From NCBI RefSeq assembly GCF_005116475.1, contig NZ_SWBO01000007.1, positions 62,001 to 126,000 of the forward strand: a DNA stretch of 64,000 bases, given 5' to 3'. This stretch comes from Pedobacter cryotolerans (GTDB lineage: Bacteria > Bacteroidota > Bacteroidia > Sphingobacteriales > Sphingobacteriaceae). The translations under genes and the position numbers were made by a program. The notes below the pieces were generated by a model. That model saw only the letters and a list, made by a program, of their open reading frames with translations, was not told the origin of the DNA and made no database searches. Below are positions 47,021-55,559 of the stretch, one piece after another (the stretch's first letter is position 1; each line of letters opens with the position of its first letter).

Positions 47021-47350
47021 ATGAATTGGATCATTTTAATTATTGCTGGCTTATTTGAAGTAGCTTTTGCTTCTTGCTTAGGTAAAGCCAAAGAAGCAAC
47101 AGGCAACGATGTTTATTATTGGTACATCGGCTTTTTTATTTCGCTTACCATAAGTATGTTGTTGCTAGTTAAAGCAACCCAAACCTTACCAATTGGCACC
47201 GCTTATGCTGTGTGGACTGGTATTGGCGCTGTTGGAACAGTACTAATGGGCATTTTTGTTTTTAAAGATCCAGCAAATTTTTGGAGAATATTTTTTATTT
47301 TTACTTTAATAGGTAGCATTATTGGCTTAAAAGCTGTTTCTGCACATTAA
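47021..47350 (+). CDS. Small multidrug resistance transporter, Gdx/SugE type
   Basis: 109 residues, four membrane helices, the conserved proton/substrate Glu13 in AGLFEVAFA. The phrase AVWTGIGAVGTVLMG (about 65-79) is of the SugE/Gdx (guanidinium exporter) branch; EmrE has a different motif here. Functions as an antiparallel homodimer in the inner membrane. No guanidine riboswitch is recognisable upstream. It is followed after 29 bases by an SRPBCC gene and may be co-transcribed with it. Confidence 0.9.
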   Translation: MNWIILIIAGLFEVAFASCLGKAKEATGNDVYYWYIGFFISLTISMLLLVKATQTLPIGTAYAVWTGIGAVGTVLMGIFVFKDPANFWRIFFIFTLIGSIIGLKAVSAH

Positions 47351-47379
47351 AAAAATAGCTTACTGATATTTAAAATACA

Positions 47380-47841
47380 ATGGCAACTAACATTATCCAA
47401 ACCACGCCCGAAAGCGAAATTGTAAGCTCAAGGATTGTAAACTTTAAAATTGAAAGTGTTTTTGAAGCATTTGCTAATCCGGCTCATTTAAAAAATTGGT
47501 GGGGACCAGCAGGTTTTACCAATACTTTTAATGAATTTGATTTTAGGGTTGGTGGCAAATGGAGTTTTATAATGCATGGGCCCGAAGTTGGAAATTATGC
47601 CAACGAATGTGAATTTATTAAAATAGAAAAACCTACATTAATTGCTTGGAAAAGACTTTCACAACCCTTGTTTCAAGTTCTTTTTACGTTTGAGAGCTTA
47701 GCCGAAAGCCAAACCAAAATTGTTTTTAAAATGCTTTTTGAAACTGCTAAAGAGTGCAGCAAGCTAAAACCTTATGTAATTGATAAAAACGAGGAGAACT
47801 TTGATAAATTAGAGGTTGAGCTTGAAAAATTGAATGACTAA
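47380..47841 (+). CDS. SRPBCC/AHSA1-type protein
   Basis: 153 residues. Typical START-like features: SSRIVNFKIESVFEAFANPA (about 16-35), LKNWWGPAGFTNTFNEFDFR (about 36-55) and VGGKWSFIMHGPEVGN. This is the AHSA1-like branch, which binds small hydrophobic ligands or Hsp90-type partners. No catalytic residues are evident; the ligand is unknown. Confidence 0.88.
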   Translation: MATNIIQTTPESEIVSSRIVNFKIESVFEAFANPAHLKNWWGPAGFTNTFNEFDFRVGGKWSFIMHGPEVGNYANECEFIKIEKPTLIAWKRLSQPLFQVLFTFESLAESQTKIVFKMLFETAKECSKLKPYVIDKNEENFDKLEVELEKLND

Positions 47842-47981
47842 AAAATCTACTTCATTCGCAGCCCAAGCGGCAATTTCATTTTTTTTAACATAAGTATTTG
47901 AAAATCAACACTTTAAATAATTATCTAAGCTTTTGGCATTTACATCCTGCAACTGAACCAAAGAGTAGTACAATTGCATTT

Positions 47982-48098
47982 TAAACCCGACTTAGCGAGA
48001 AATACTTTTTTGTTTTAAACTTACGAAGTCTTCTAAAGCAATCTCGAGAGACTTTGTAAGTTTTAAAAAACAAAAAAGATTGAAGCGTTGGCGGGACT
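47982..48098 (-). repeat. Dispersed palindromic repeat, copy F
   Basis: On the minus strand: agtcccgccaacgcttcaat, cttttttgtttt, core arms aaacttacaaagtctc / agaagacttcgtaagttt, then aacaaaaaagtatttctcgc and taagtcgggttta. It preserves the right arm uninterrupted and thereby defines the insertion in copy E2. The rest of 47842-48232 holds no gene. Confidence 0.75.
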
Positions 48099-48232
48099 CC
48101 TTTAGCCAAAAGCTGCTGCAATTGCTTTTCAAATAAAAATGATACTCATCATATTAGCGTAAAAGGGCATTCTTTTTTTGGAATACTAATTCTAAGAAGC
48201 TAATTTAGCCATAATCAACATCCACATATACT

Positions 48233-50017
48233 ATGAGTGATTTTAATGATTTTAATAATCAACAAGTAGCCAAACTGCCTAAACACTTGAGGCAATTTAT
48301 AGTAGAGCAAAATTACGAAAAATATACGCCGGTAGACCAAGCGGTTTGGCGTTATGTAATGCGCCAAAATTATAGCTATTTAAAACATGTGGCATTTTAC
48401 CCTTATATTAAAGGTTTGCAAAGGGCGGGTTTAAGTATAGAGTATATCCCAGATTTGCAATCGATGAATGATAATTTAGGTAAAATTGGTTGGGGTGCAG
48501 TTACAGTTGATGGCTTTATTCCGCCTGCTGCTTTTATGGAGTATCAAGCTTATCGTGTTTTGGTAATTGCGGCAGATATTCGCCAAATTAACCACATAGA
48601 ATACACACCTGCTCCAGATATTATTCACGAAAGCGCTGGTCATGCGCCAATTATTGCCGATACCGACTACAATAGTTACCTCAGTTATTTTGGTTCTATT
48701 GGCGCAAAAGCCATGTTTAGCAGTAAGGATTTTGAACTGTATGAAGCGATTAGAAAACTTTCTATTTTAAAAGAGGCACATGGTGTTGATGAATTAGAAA
48801 TTGCTACTGCTGAAAAGCATTTAAAGTTTATTGCCGAAAATATGGGCGAACCAAGTGAAATGGCTTTATTAGGCAGGTTGCATTGGTGGACGGTAGAATA
48901 TGGGTTGATTGGCACTTTAGAAAATCCGAAAATTTATGGTGCTGCTTTGCTTTCATCGATAGGTGAAAGTGCAACTTGCATGAACCCAAATATTAAAAAA
49001 ATATGGTACGATATTAATGCTGTTAATTATACGTATGATATTACACAGCAACAGCCTCAATTATTTGTAACTGAAAATTTTCAGAACTTAATTGATGTTT
49101 TAGAAGCTTTTGCGGATACTATGGCATTTAGACGTGGCGGTACGGAAAGCATTTTAAAAGCGATTGAATGTAAAAATCCGAGTACGGCGGTTTACAGTTC
49201 TGGCTTGCAAGTTACTGGAGTTTTTACTGATGTAGGTATCGATAAAAATGATGGTTTAACTTTTATAAAAACTACTGGAGAATCTGCTTTAGCTTTTAAT
49301 GGTAAACAATTAAACGGACACGGGAAAGCCTACCACAAAGACGGGTTTTCATCGCCAGTTGGCAAATTAAAGGATACTGATAGGCCATTAGAAGCACATA
49401 CTTTAGCAGAGCTAGAAATAATAGGCGTTGCAAAAGGTAGCAGAGCTGATTTAACTTTTGAAAGCGGCATAAATGTTAAAGGGGTTGTTAAGGATATTTT
49501 AATTGCTGATGAAAAAGTGATTTTAATTGCTTTTGAAGATTGTACCGTTAAAGAAAGTAACGAAAACATTTTGTTTAAACCAGAATGGGGAGTTTACGAT
49601 ATGGCTGTTGGCGAAAAAATTGTTTCGGTATTTAATGGTGCTGCAGATAAGGATGCTTATGAAGAAATACCGCTCATTAGTCATGCTCAAACTTATAAAA
49701 TAGTTTATGATGAACATACTAAAAATCTTCATAATTTATACCAAAAAGTAAGAAATACCAGAGAAAATGAGATTGGATATGCAGAATTACCAAGCATTTT
49801 TAACGAGCTTAAAACTAAACATAGACATGATTGGCTTTGCGCTTTAGAGATTTTAGAAATTGTTTACCACAAAAGTGTTGATGCTGTTTTTGAAAAAGAG
49901 TTACGTATTTATTTGGAAATGAAAGCTGCCACAGAACAAGATCATACGAAATTAATAAACGATGGGTTACATGTGATTGCTAATCCGGTAACGCAACTGA
50001 TAACTGAAGAAGATTAA
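48233..50017 (+). CDS. phhA: Aromatic amino acid hydroxylase (phenylalanine 4-monooxygenase), long form
   Basis: Non-heme iron, pterin-dependent enzyme that converts phenylalanine to tyrosine. Iron ligands His132 and His137 (DIIHESAGHAP) and Glu222 (HWWTVEYGLIG). The catalytic domain ends near residue 300; residues about 300-594 form a C-terminal extension unlike proteobacterial PhhA (about 260-300 residues in all) and not the short tetramerisation tail of animal enzymes. It contains beta-rich then helical parts. The N-terminus lacks an obvious ACT domain. It heads a region of Phe/Tyr catabolism genes. Confidence 0.92.
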   Translation: MSDFNDFNNQQVAKLPKHLRQFIVEQNYEKYTPVDQAVWRYVMRQNYSYLKHVAFYPYIKGLQRAGLSIEYIPDLQSMNDNLGKIGWGAVTVDGFIPPAAFMEYQAYRVLVIAADIRQINHIEYTPAPDIIHESAGHAPIIADTDYNSYLSYFGSIGAKAMFSSKDFELYEAIRKLSILKEAHGVDELEIATAEKHLKFIAENMGEPSEMALLGRLHWWTVEYGLIGTLENPKIYGAALLSSIGESATCMNPNIKKIWYDINAVNYTYDITQQQPQLFVTENFQNLIDVLEAFADTMAFRRGGTESILKAIECKNPSTAVYSSGLQVTGVFTDVGIDKNDGLTFIKTTGESALAFNGKQLNGHGKAYHKDGFSSPVGKLKDTDRPLEAHTLAELEIIGVAKGSRADLTFESGINVKGVVKDILIADEKVILIAFEDCTVKESNENILFKPEWGVYDMAVGEKIVSVFNGAADKDAYEEIPLISHAQTYKIVYDEHTKNLHNLYQKVRNTRENEIGYAELPSIFNELKTKHRHDWLCALEILEIVYHKSVDAVFEKELRIYLEMKAATEQDHTKLINDGLHVIANPVTQLITEED

Positions 50018-50108
50018 TTGTGGGTGAGTTAGTTAGCAGGTTGAGTTGATGAGTTGGTGAATTGAAATTTGATAATTAATTTAAAGTTCCGCAGCGGCGG
50101 ATTAGGAA

Positions 50109-50810
50109 ATGAACATAATAATTACTGGCGCTAGCAGCGGAATTGGATTTGAAACTGCTTTAGAATTTTCTTTAGATAACAAAAACAAAGTTGTTTGTAT
50201 TGCTCGTTCGACAGATAAGTTGAAAAAACTTTTTGATATTGCCATACAAATTAACCCAGATTGCACATTGTTGCCAGTTGCTTTTGATTTAGCAAATGAT
50301 GATTATTCGTTGCTTATTCCGTTTTTACAGGAAAGATTAGGTACAATTGATATTTTAATAAACAATGCAGGTAGCTTAATAAATAAACCTTTTTTAGAAA
50401 CTACAGAAGCAGATTTGGCAGAAATGCTAGATAGTAATGTGATGAGCCATTTTAAAATGATTAAAGCTTGTGTGCCATTAATGCAAAGCGGAAGTCATAT
50501 TGTAAATGTGGGCAGCATGGGCGGATTTCAAGGAAGCGTAAAATTTCCTGGTTTAGCAGCATATTCGGCAAGTAAAGCAGCTTTGCATACTTTAAGCGAA
50601 TGTTTAGCGTTCGAGTTAGCAGATAAAGGTATTAAAGTTAATTGTTTGGCTTTAGGATCGGCACAAACAGAAATGTTAGAATCAGCCTTTCCTGGTTACG
50701 AAAGCCCAGTATTGGCATTTGAAATGGGTAAATATGTTGCCGATTTTGCCCGTACGGGGCATAAATTTTTTAACGGAAAAGTTTTACCTGTAGCAGTTAC
50801 CACTCCATAA
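50109..50810 (+). CDS. SDR-family oxidoreductase
   Basis: 233 residues, classical short-chain dehydrogenase: TGASSGIG (residues 6-13), NNAG (about 88-91), Ser of NVGSMGG and catalytic AYSASKAAL (Tyr/Lys at about 155-159). NAD(P) preference is not certain; Arg33 after strand 2 suggests NADP. It lies 91 bases after the phenylalanine hydroxylase on the same strand, so a link to pterin recycling or to the pathway is possible but unproven. Confidence 0.9.
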   Translation: MNIIITGASSGIGFETALEFSLDNKNKVVCIARSTDKLKKLFDIAIQINPDCTLLPVAFDLANDDYSLLIPFLQERLGTIDILINNAGSLINKPFLETTEADLAEMLDSNVMSHFKMIKACVPLMQSGSHIVNVGSMGGFQGSVKFPGLAAYSASKAALHTLSECLAFELADKGIKVNCLALGSAQTEMLESAFPGYESPVLAFEMGKYVADFARTGHKFFNGKVLPVAVTTP

Positions 50811-50884
50811 GCGAGTTAATTGGGGTTTATTCATTTGATTTTGTTTGGCAATTAATTTGATAATTGTCACTAAAAAACAAACTT

Positions 50885-51250
50885 ATGGAAAACAACACTA
50901 CAACAGACAACGGCAAAACAGCAGCAATTATTAGCTATTTTTCAATTATTGGATGGCTTATAGCTTATTTCGCTTTACACAAAGATCAAAAAACAGCCTT
51001 AGGCAGCTACCATTTAAGGCAAACCTTACTTTTCGCAATTGTATCATTAATTATTGGATGGGGAGTTGGTTTTGTTTTAGGCATATTAATTTTAACTACA
51101 GGAATTGGTGCATTAGTTTATATTATGTATGTGTTATACATTGTCTTATTTATAATCTGGGTAATTGGATTAATTGGAGCAATTAATGGCGAGCAAAAAC
51201 CTATGCCACTAATTGGTGAAAAATCACAAAACATGTTTCCTTCAATTTAA
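50885..51250 (+). CDS. DUF4870-type small membrane protein
   Basis: 121 residues from the ATG at 50885 (MENNTTTDNGKTAAIISYFS); the frame is open seven codons upstream but looks non-conserved. Three to four membrane helices, with ALGSYHLRQTLLFAIVSLII (about 41-60) and a C-terminal GEQKPMPLIGEKSQNMF tail, which are diagnostic of DUF4870/YtfJ-like membrane proteins. Function unknown. Confidence 0.82.
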   Translation: MENNTTTDNGKTAAIISYFSIIGWLIAYFALHKDQKTALGSYHLRQTLLFAIVSLIIGWGVGFVLGILILTTGIGALVYIMYVLYIVLFIIWVIGLIGAINGEQKPMPLIGEKSQNMFPSI

Positions 51251-51272
51251 AAAATGAACAAAAAATTAAAAG

Positions 51273-51298
51273 CCTCGATACCAAATCGAGGTTTTTTT
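51273..51298 (+). terminator. Rho-independent terminator after the DUF4870 gene
   Basis: Perfect seven-base stem cctcgat / atcgagg with a five-base loop, directly followed by seven T residues. Confidence 0.85.
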
Positions 51299-51359
51299 CG
51301 TTAGATCAACTATCAACATGCAAGTTATCAACATCTTACCGCAAAGATAATTTTATTGC

Positions 51360-51367
51360 TATCTTTG
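51360..51367 (+). promoter_or_regulatory. -7 promoter box for the small C40 peptidase
   Basis: TATCTTTG fits TAnnTTTG, 10 bases before the ATG. No good -33 element is seen. Confidence 0.45.
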
Positions 51368-51377
51368 AATATAAATT

Positions 51378-51920
51378 ATGAAGAAAACCTTATTCATCAT
51401 TTCATTCTTTTTGTTTGTAGGGCTAACTAGTAAAGCTCAAGAAACTAAACCGAAGTCGCTTCCTAAACAATATCAGGAAGCAGTTACAAATATCTTAGGT
51501 CAAATACCTGATGCTGCTAACCAAAAAGCAACTCAAGTGATGGATTTCGCAAAATCTTTACTTGGTGTTAAATACAAATATGCTTCTGCAAGCCCAGAAA
51601 GAGGTTTCGATTGTTCTGGTTTTGTAAGTTATGTATTTAAAAATTTCGGTTTTACTGGTGCTAGATCATCAGTAGATTTTGCTAAAAAAGGCAAACAAGT
51701 TAAATTAGAAGAAGCAAAAGTTGGCGATGTATTGGTGTTCACTGGTACAAATTCTAAATTAAGAAGTCCAGGCCACGTTGGAATCATATCATCAATTGAT
51801 GAAGATGGTAAAATTAAGTTTATTCATTCTTCATCTGGAAAAGCCAAAGGGGTAACTATTACTGATTTAGAAGGTTATTACAAAAATCGTTTTCTGAAGG
51901 CTGTAACTCTTGTAGAGTAA
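51378..51920 (+). CDS. Secreted NlpC/P60 (C40) peptidase, single domain
   Basis: 180 residues. Signal peptide (MKKTLFIISFFLFVGLTSKA, cut before QE), then one C40 domain with Cys79 (FDCSGFVS), His133 (PGHVGIIS) and a third polar residue at His150 (KFIHSSSG). It lacks the SH3 modules of the C40 protein at 40422-41624. Probably cleaves peptidoglycan stem peptides. Confidence 0.92.
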   Translation: MKKTLFIISFFLFVGLTSKAQETKPKSLPKQYQEAVTNILGQIPDAANQKATQVMDFAKSLLGVKYKYASASPERGFDCSGFVSYVFKNFGFTGARSSVDFAKKGKQVKLEEAKVGDVLVFTGTNSKLRSPGHVGIISSIDEDGKIKFIHSSSGKAKGVTITDLEGYYKNRFLKAVTLVE

Positions 51921-52058
51921 ATCATTTTAAAGTGCCATTTAGCAATTCTTAATTTCAGGCTAAATCACAAATACCTTTACAAGAAACTGCAGTTGCAAAA
52001 TCGCTAAATAGCAACCGTATGTAAAAAGATCAATTTGTTATCACGATAATGAGTTAAA

Positions 52059-52946
52059 CTACAACAACACAACTTTCAAAGCATCAATAACATTCCCTAC
52101 TGCTAATAATTGATGAGCCAACTCATGCAACTCTCTTTCTCTGTTTGTTGTATCGCCAATTGTGGCATCTAAAATATCTTTTACATTGCTGTTCCATTGT
52201 ATCGCATCAATTTCTTCTGCTGATGGTAAATTTTCTACATTGCCCAACATCCCTAAATCATTGCCCGTTAATACCTTCGAATTTCTCACAGAAATAGGCA
52301 AGGCATTTACACCAATTCCTAAGGTAGTAAGTGGTTTAGCTACTTTAAATAAACTTTCTGGTGTAACTCTGCAATACCAGTCGCCGCCCAAACGTGCTAC
52401 CAAATCTATTTTTGCTTGGTCAATTTTTCCCTCGCTATCTAATATTTCTTCCTTAATATGGATCAACTTTATTTCTGCTAAAATTAAATTTCCAGCGCCA
52501 TTTTGTTCTCCCAATGGGATAACCTGATTAACAATGCATTCTAATTGAACAGGTGCTTCTGCAACTCGAGGCGGTTTTACCAAATGAGATTCGAGCATGC
52601 TAAAACCGGCTTTCTCAAATTCATTTACACCTTTGGCATATTCTGTACTCGCCAAGCTCATTTGCTGTACCATGGCATAATCAACAATATTGATTACACA
52701 TTCTTTTACCTCTAATACGTTTTCTAAAGTATGCTTAGTGGTATTATCTCTTACTCTCCTAGCGGGAGAAAAAATACAAACCGGTGGATTAGTACTAAAC
52801 ATATTAAAAAAACTAAACGGGCTTAGATTTATATTCCCTGCAGCATCTATAGTTGAAGCAAAACAAATTGGACGCGGTGCAATGGCATACTGCAAATAGT
52901 TTTGCAATTGCATTGGCGAAAGATCTGATGTTTTTAAGGTAAGCAT
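52059..52946 (-). CDS. Flavin reductase-like, FMN-binding split-barrel protein
   Basis: 295 residues. N-terminal split barrel with AIAPRPICFASTIDAAGNIN (about 26-45), then LSPFSFFNMFSTNPPVC, characteristic of flavoredoxin-type proteins; the C-terminal 90 residues form a helical addition. It probably uses FMN to reduce an unknown partner. It recurs beside Phe/Tyr catabolic genes in relatives as I remember, but this is not needed for the pathway chemistry. Confidence 0.87.
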   Translation of the reverse strand: MLTLKTSDLSPMQLQNYLQYAIAPRPICFASTIDAAGNINLSPFSFFNMFSTNPPVCIFSPARRVRDNTTKHTLENVLEVKECVINIVDYAMVQQMSLASTEYAKGVNEFEKAGFSMLESHLVKPPRVAEAPVQLECIVNQVIPLGEQNGAGNLILAEIKLIHIKEEILDSEGKIDQAKIDLVARLGGDWYCRVTPESLFKVAKPLTTLGIGVNALPISVRNSKVLTGNDLGMLGNVENLPSAEEIDAIQWNSNVKDILDATIGDTTNRERELHELAHQLLAVGNVIDALKVVLL

Positions 52947-52957
52947 ACAAAAATGAT

Positions 52958-53251
52958 CTAGACAATTATTAAAGGTTCTTGCCTATTATCGAAAAAGAAC
53001 AAGAGGTTTATACTTTTCGGCTTAACTTGATAAAATAATGCAGTATGTTTAGTAAAAGTAGCAATTCTAACGTTTTCATCAATTGATGATGATTTGTACA
53101 TAAAAGGTTGCTGAGAGATTAAATGAATTGTTTTTTCAGCTTTACTTAAAAATTGATTAGCAATTTTAATACTGAACTTCTCAGCAATAAAATTATAGAC
53201 TAAAACAAAAGTTTCTTTTGCTTTAGGCGTATAAAATACGTCAAGTGCCAT
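52958..53251 (-). CDS. RelE/ParE-family toxin
   Basis: 97 residues with a typical ParE/RelE sequence: FYTPKAKETFVLVYNFIAEK (about 6-25), helical hairpin, then VRIATFTKHTALFYQVKPKS and a C-terminal beta strand (INLLFFFDNRQEPL). Expected to cleave mRNA on ribosomes or poison gyrase. It follows its antitoxin with one base between the genes. Confidence 0.88.
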   Translation of the reverse strand: MALDVFYTPKAKETFVLVYNFIAEKFSIKIANQFLSKAEKTIHLISQQPFMYKSSSIDENVRIATFTKHTALFYQVKPKSINLLFFFDNRQEPLIIV

Positions 53252-53252
53252 T

Positions 53253-53453
53253 TTATTTTAGCAAATCATTTAATCCATGATATGGAATTAAATCCCCATC
53301 TTCTACCTGCTTTAAAGATTCTTTAACTCCTTTTATAACAAATTGAGGATAAACTTCGCTCTTTTGCTCAAATGCAATTTTCATAGCCTGCATAATTGCC
53401 TTAAGTGCAGTTAATTGCTCTATATTTTCAGGGTAAACGATGAGTGCTTCCAT
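53253..53453 (-). CDS. DUF2683-type antitoxin
   Basis: 66 residues from the ATG at 53453 (MEALIVYPENIEQLTALKAI); a GTG nine codons upstream sits within the promoter and is not preferred. Matches small antitoxins of the DUF2683 type that precede RelE/ParE toxins in Bacteroidota. The C-terminal part (GDLIPYHGLNDLLK) probably wraps the toxin. The promoter just upstream would let the complex regulate itself. Confidence 0.82.
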   Translation of the reverse strand: MEALIVYPENIEQLTALKAIMQAMKIAFEQKSEVYPQFVIKGVKESLKQVEDGDLIPYHGLNDLLK

Positions 53454-53479
53454 ATATTCAAATTTACTAATTATTAACA

Positions 53480-53508
53480 CAAATTTAGTACAAAGGCCAA
53501 CCTTTCAA
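53480..53508 (-). promoter_or_regulatory. Promoter of the toxin-antitoxin pair
   Basis: On the minus strand a TTG (53508-53506) and TAAATTTG (53487-53480) are separated by 18 bases, matching the Bacteroidota consensus. A second TAAATTTG at 53466-53459 lies six bases before the ATG. Confidence 0.55.
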
Positions 53509-53528
53509 CCTTAAAACATTTCAACACT

Positions 53529-54527
53529 TTAACCCTTCTTCAATCCTAGTATCGAAAAATCCGTATCAACTTTTGTAATGATATTAGTTAAACTCCCTAA
53601 TCCTGTAATTTCCATCTCCACATCATCTCCAGGCTGCAACCATTGTGTTTTATAATTTGGGTCATTTAATAAACCTGTTCCGTTTAACTCTAAAAAACAA
53701 CCAGTACCAACTGTTCCTGAGCCAATTACATCACCTGGCAAAATATCTACTCCATAAGCACAGCGCTCAATAATTTCGGCAAAAGTCCAGTCCATATCGG
53801 CCATGTTACCCGCAGAAACCTCTACTCCATTAACTCGACAAGTCATTTTTAATTTATAGGCATTACCTGTGTGATTTGCCTTCGCAGCAACTTTATATGA
53901 CTCCAATTCATCAGGTGTTACCAACCACGGACCAATTACGGTAGAGAAATCTTTGCCTTTGGCAGGACCTAAATTCAGCAACATCTCTTCCATTTGTAAG
54001 GTTCGGGCGCTCATATCATTCATAATGGTATAACCAGCAATGTAATCATCAGCCTCTGCAGCTTTTATATTTCTACCTTTTTTACCAATTACTACGGCAA
54101 CTTCCAATTCAAAATCTAGTTTTTCGAAATGATCTGGCATACATTCTATTTCACCTGGCCCTTCAATTGCGTTATGATTGGTAAAATAGAAAATAGGATA
54201 CTGATCGAACTCTGCAATCATATCAACTTTTCTATTTCTACGAGCAGCAGCTACATGTTGCCTAAAAGCATACCCATCTCTGCAAGAAGTTGGGTGCGGA
54301 ACTGGTGCTAAAATTTGATAAAACACTTCTTCTTTCGGTTTTAAAGTCCCGCTAATGATTTCTTCATTAATCTGCTTTGCTCTTTCCATCAGCGGCTCAC
54401 CTCCCAACAAAAATTCGTTCATGTTATCAGGAATTAACTTATTGCAAGAGTTTAAATTGTAAATATGTCCATTTACAAAAACACCTAAATGTTCTATTTC
54501 TTCGGTTTTATAGGATACGAGTTTCAT
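53529..54527 (-). CDS. Fumarylacetoacetate hydrolase family protein
   Basis: 332 residues. Metal ligands are evident in LDFELEVAVVIGKKG (Glu-x-Glu) and GYTIMNDMSAR (Asp), plus the C-terminal GSGTVGTGCFLELNG barrel loop. With hppD and hmgA nearby, it most likely carries out the final step of tyrosine breakdown, fumarylacetoacetate to fumarate and acetoacetate. The family is broad, so this is based partly on context. It is a single transcription unit running opposite to hmgA. Confidence 0.88.
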   Translation of the reverse strand: MKLVSYKTEEIEHLGVFVNGHIYNLNSCNKLIPDNMNEFLLGGEPLMERAKQINEEIISGTLKPKEEVFYQILAPVPHPTSCRDGYAFRQHVAAARRNRKVDMIAEFDQYPIFYFTNHNAIEGPGEIECMPDHFEKLDFELEVAVVIGKKGRNIKAAEADDYIAGYTIMNDMSARTLQMEEMLLNLGPAKGKDFSTVIGPWLVTPDELESYKVAAKANHTGNAYKLKMTCRVNGVEVSAGNMADMDWTFAEIIERCAYGVDILPGDVIGSGTVGTGCFLELNGTGLLNDPNYKTQWLQPGDDVEMEITGLGSLTNIITKVDTDFSILGLKKG

Positions 54528-54631
54528 AAGAATATCTGGTTAAGTACAGTGGTAAAGCTAATAATTAGTGTAGTCTTTAAAAATTTTAATCTCAAAAAAA
54601 TGTTATTTTGCTATCTTTAAGCTAAATAAGT

Positions 54632-55318
54632 TTACGTATTATGATAACTGTCTATAAAATCTCCGTTCGCCATTAAAACAGTTGAGGCTAAATTTATAAA
54701 AATGCCATGGGCGATAACTCCTACAATTTGATTTAATTTAACATCCAACATTCTCGGATCATCAATTAAACCAAAATCAGTATCTAAAATAAAATTATCG
54801 TTATCAGTAATAAAAGTCTTTCCTTCCTTTATTCGTTTTACGGGTTTACCCTTAAGCTTTTTTAATTCCCTTACAACATAAGCCTCAGCATTTGCATTTA
54901 CTTCAATTGGCACTTTAAAAGCACCTAACTTATCAACCAACTTACTCCTATCAGTTATTATAACTTGCTTTTTGCTTAGTGATGCAACTATTTTTTCTCT
55001 AAATAATGCACCGCCACCTCCTTTAATTAAATTCAAATCCTTGGTAAATTCATCAGCTCCATCAATACTAATATCTATTGAAGAAACCTCACCTAATTCT
55101 AACAAAGGTATACCTAAAGAAATTGCCAATTCCTTGGTAGCCTCAGAGCTTGGTACACCAGTAATTTTAAAATCATTGTTAATCAGCTTTGCTAACTCTT
55201 TAATGGCCAATGTTGCTGTAGAGCCTGTTCCTAAACCTACAATATCATTGTGTTTTACGTACGCTACAGCTGCTTTTGCAACAACTAATTTATCTTGGTA
55301 TTTATCATCCGTAGCCAT
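54632..55318 (-). CDS. rpiA: Ribose-5-phosphate isomerase A
   Basis: Interconverts ribose-5-phosphate and ribulose-5-phosphate. 228 residues, full length. Conserved phosphate and catalytic loops: GLGTGSTA (about 33-40), SIDGADEF (about 83-90) and LIKGGGGALFREKIVA (about 97-112, with Glu/Lys of the active site), then TDNDNFILD. Housekeeping gene unrelated to the tyrosine pathway around it. Confidence 0.96.
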   Translation of the reverse strand: MATDDKYQDKLVVAKAAVAYVKHNDIVGLGTGSTATLAIKELAKLINNDFKITGVPSSEATKELAISLGIPLLELGEVSSIDISIDGADEFTKDLNLIKGGGGALFREKIVASLSKKQVIITDRSKLVDKLGAFKVPIEVNANAEAYVVRELKKLKGKPVKRIKEGKTFITDNDNFILDTDFGLIDDPRMLDVKLNQIVGVIAHGIFINLASTVLMANGDFIDSYHNT

Positions 55319-55559
55319 ATTTAAAAGTATGAATTAATTTGAAATTATCGTTTAAAATCATACTTTTACTGCATAAAATGATAATAAAATATACATATCA
55401 AAATTTAAATGCAAACGAAGTTCTTGCTGCATTTAGATCTGCTATGCTTTCTAAAATCATTTTTGCACAATATTCTCTCTAGCTTTATCTGAGCAACATT
55501 ACCAAACGTTTTCACGTTTTATATTATACAATTACCTACTAACCAAATTACCTAACGTT

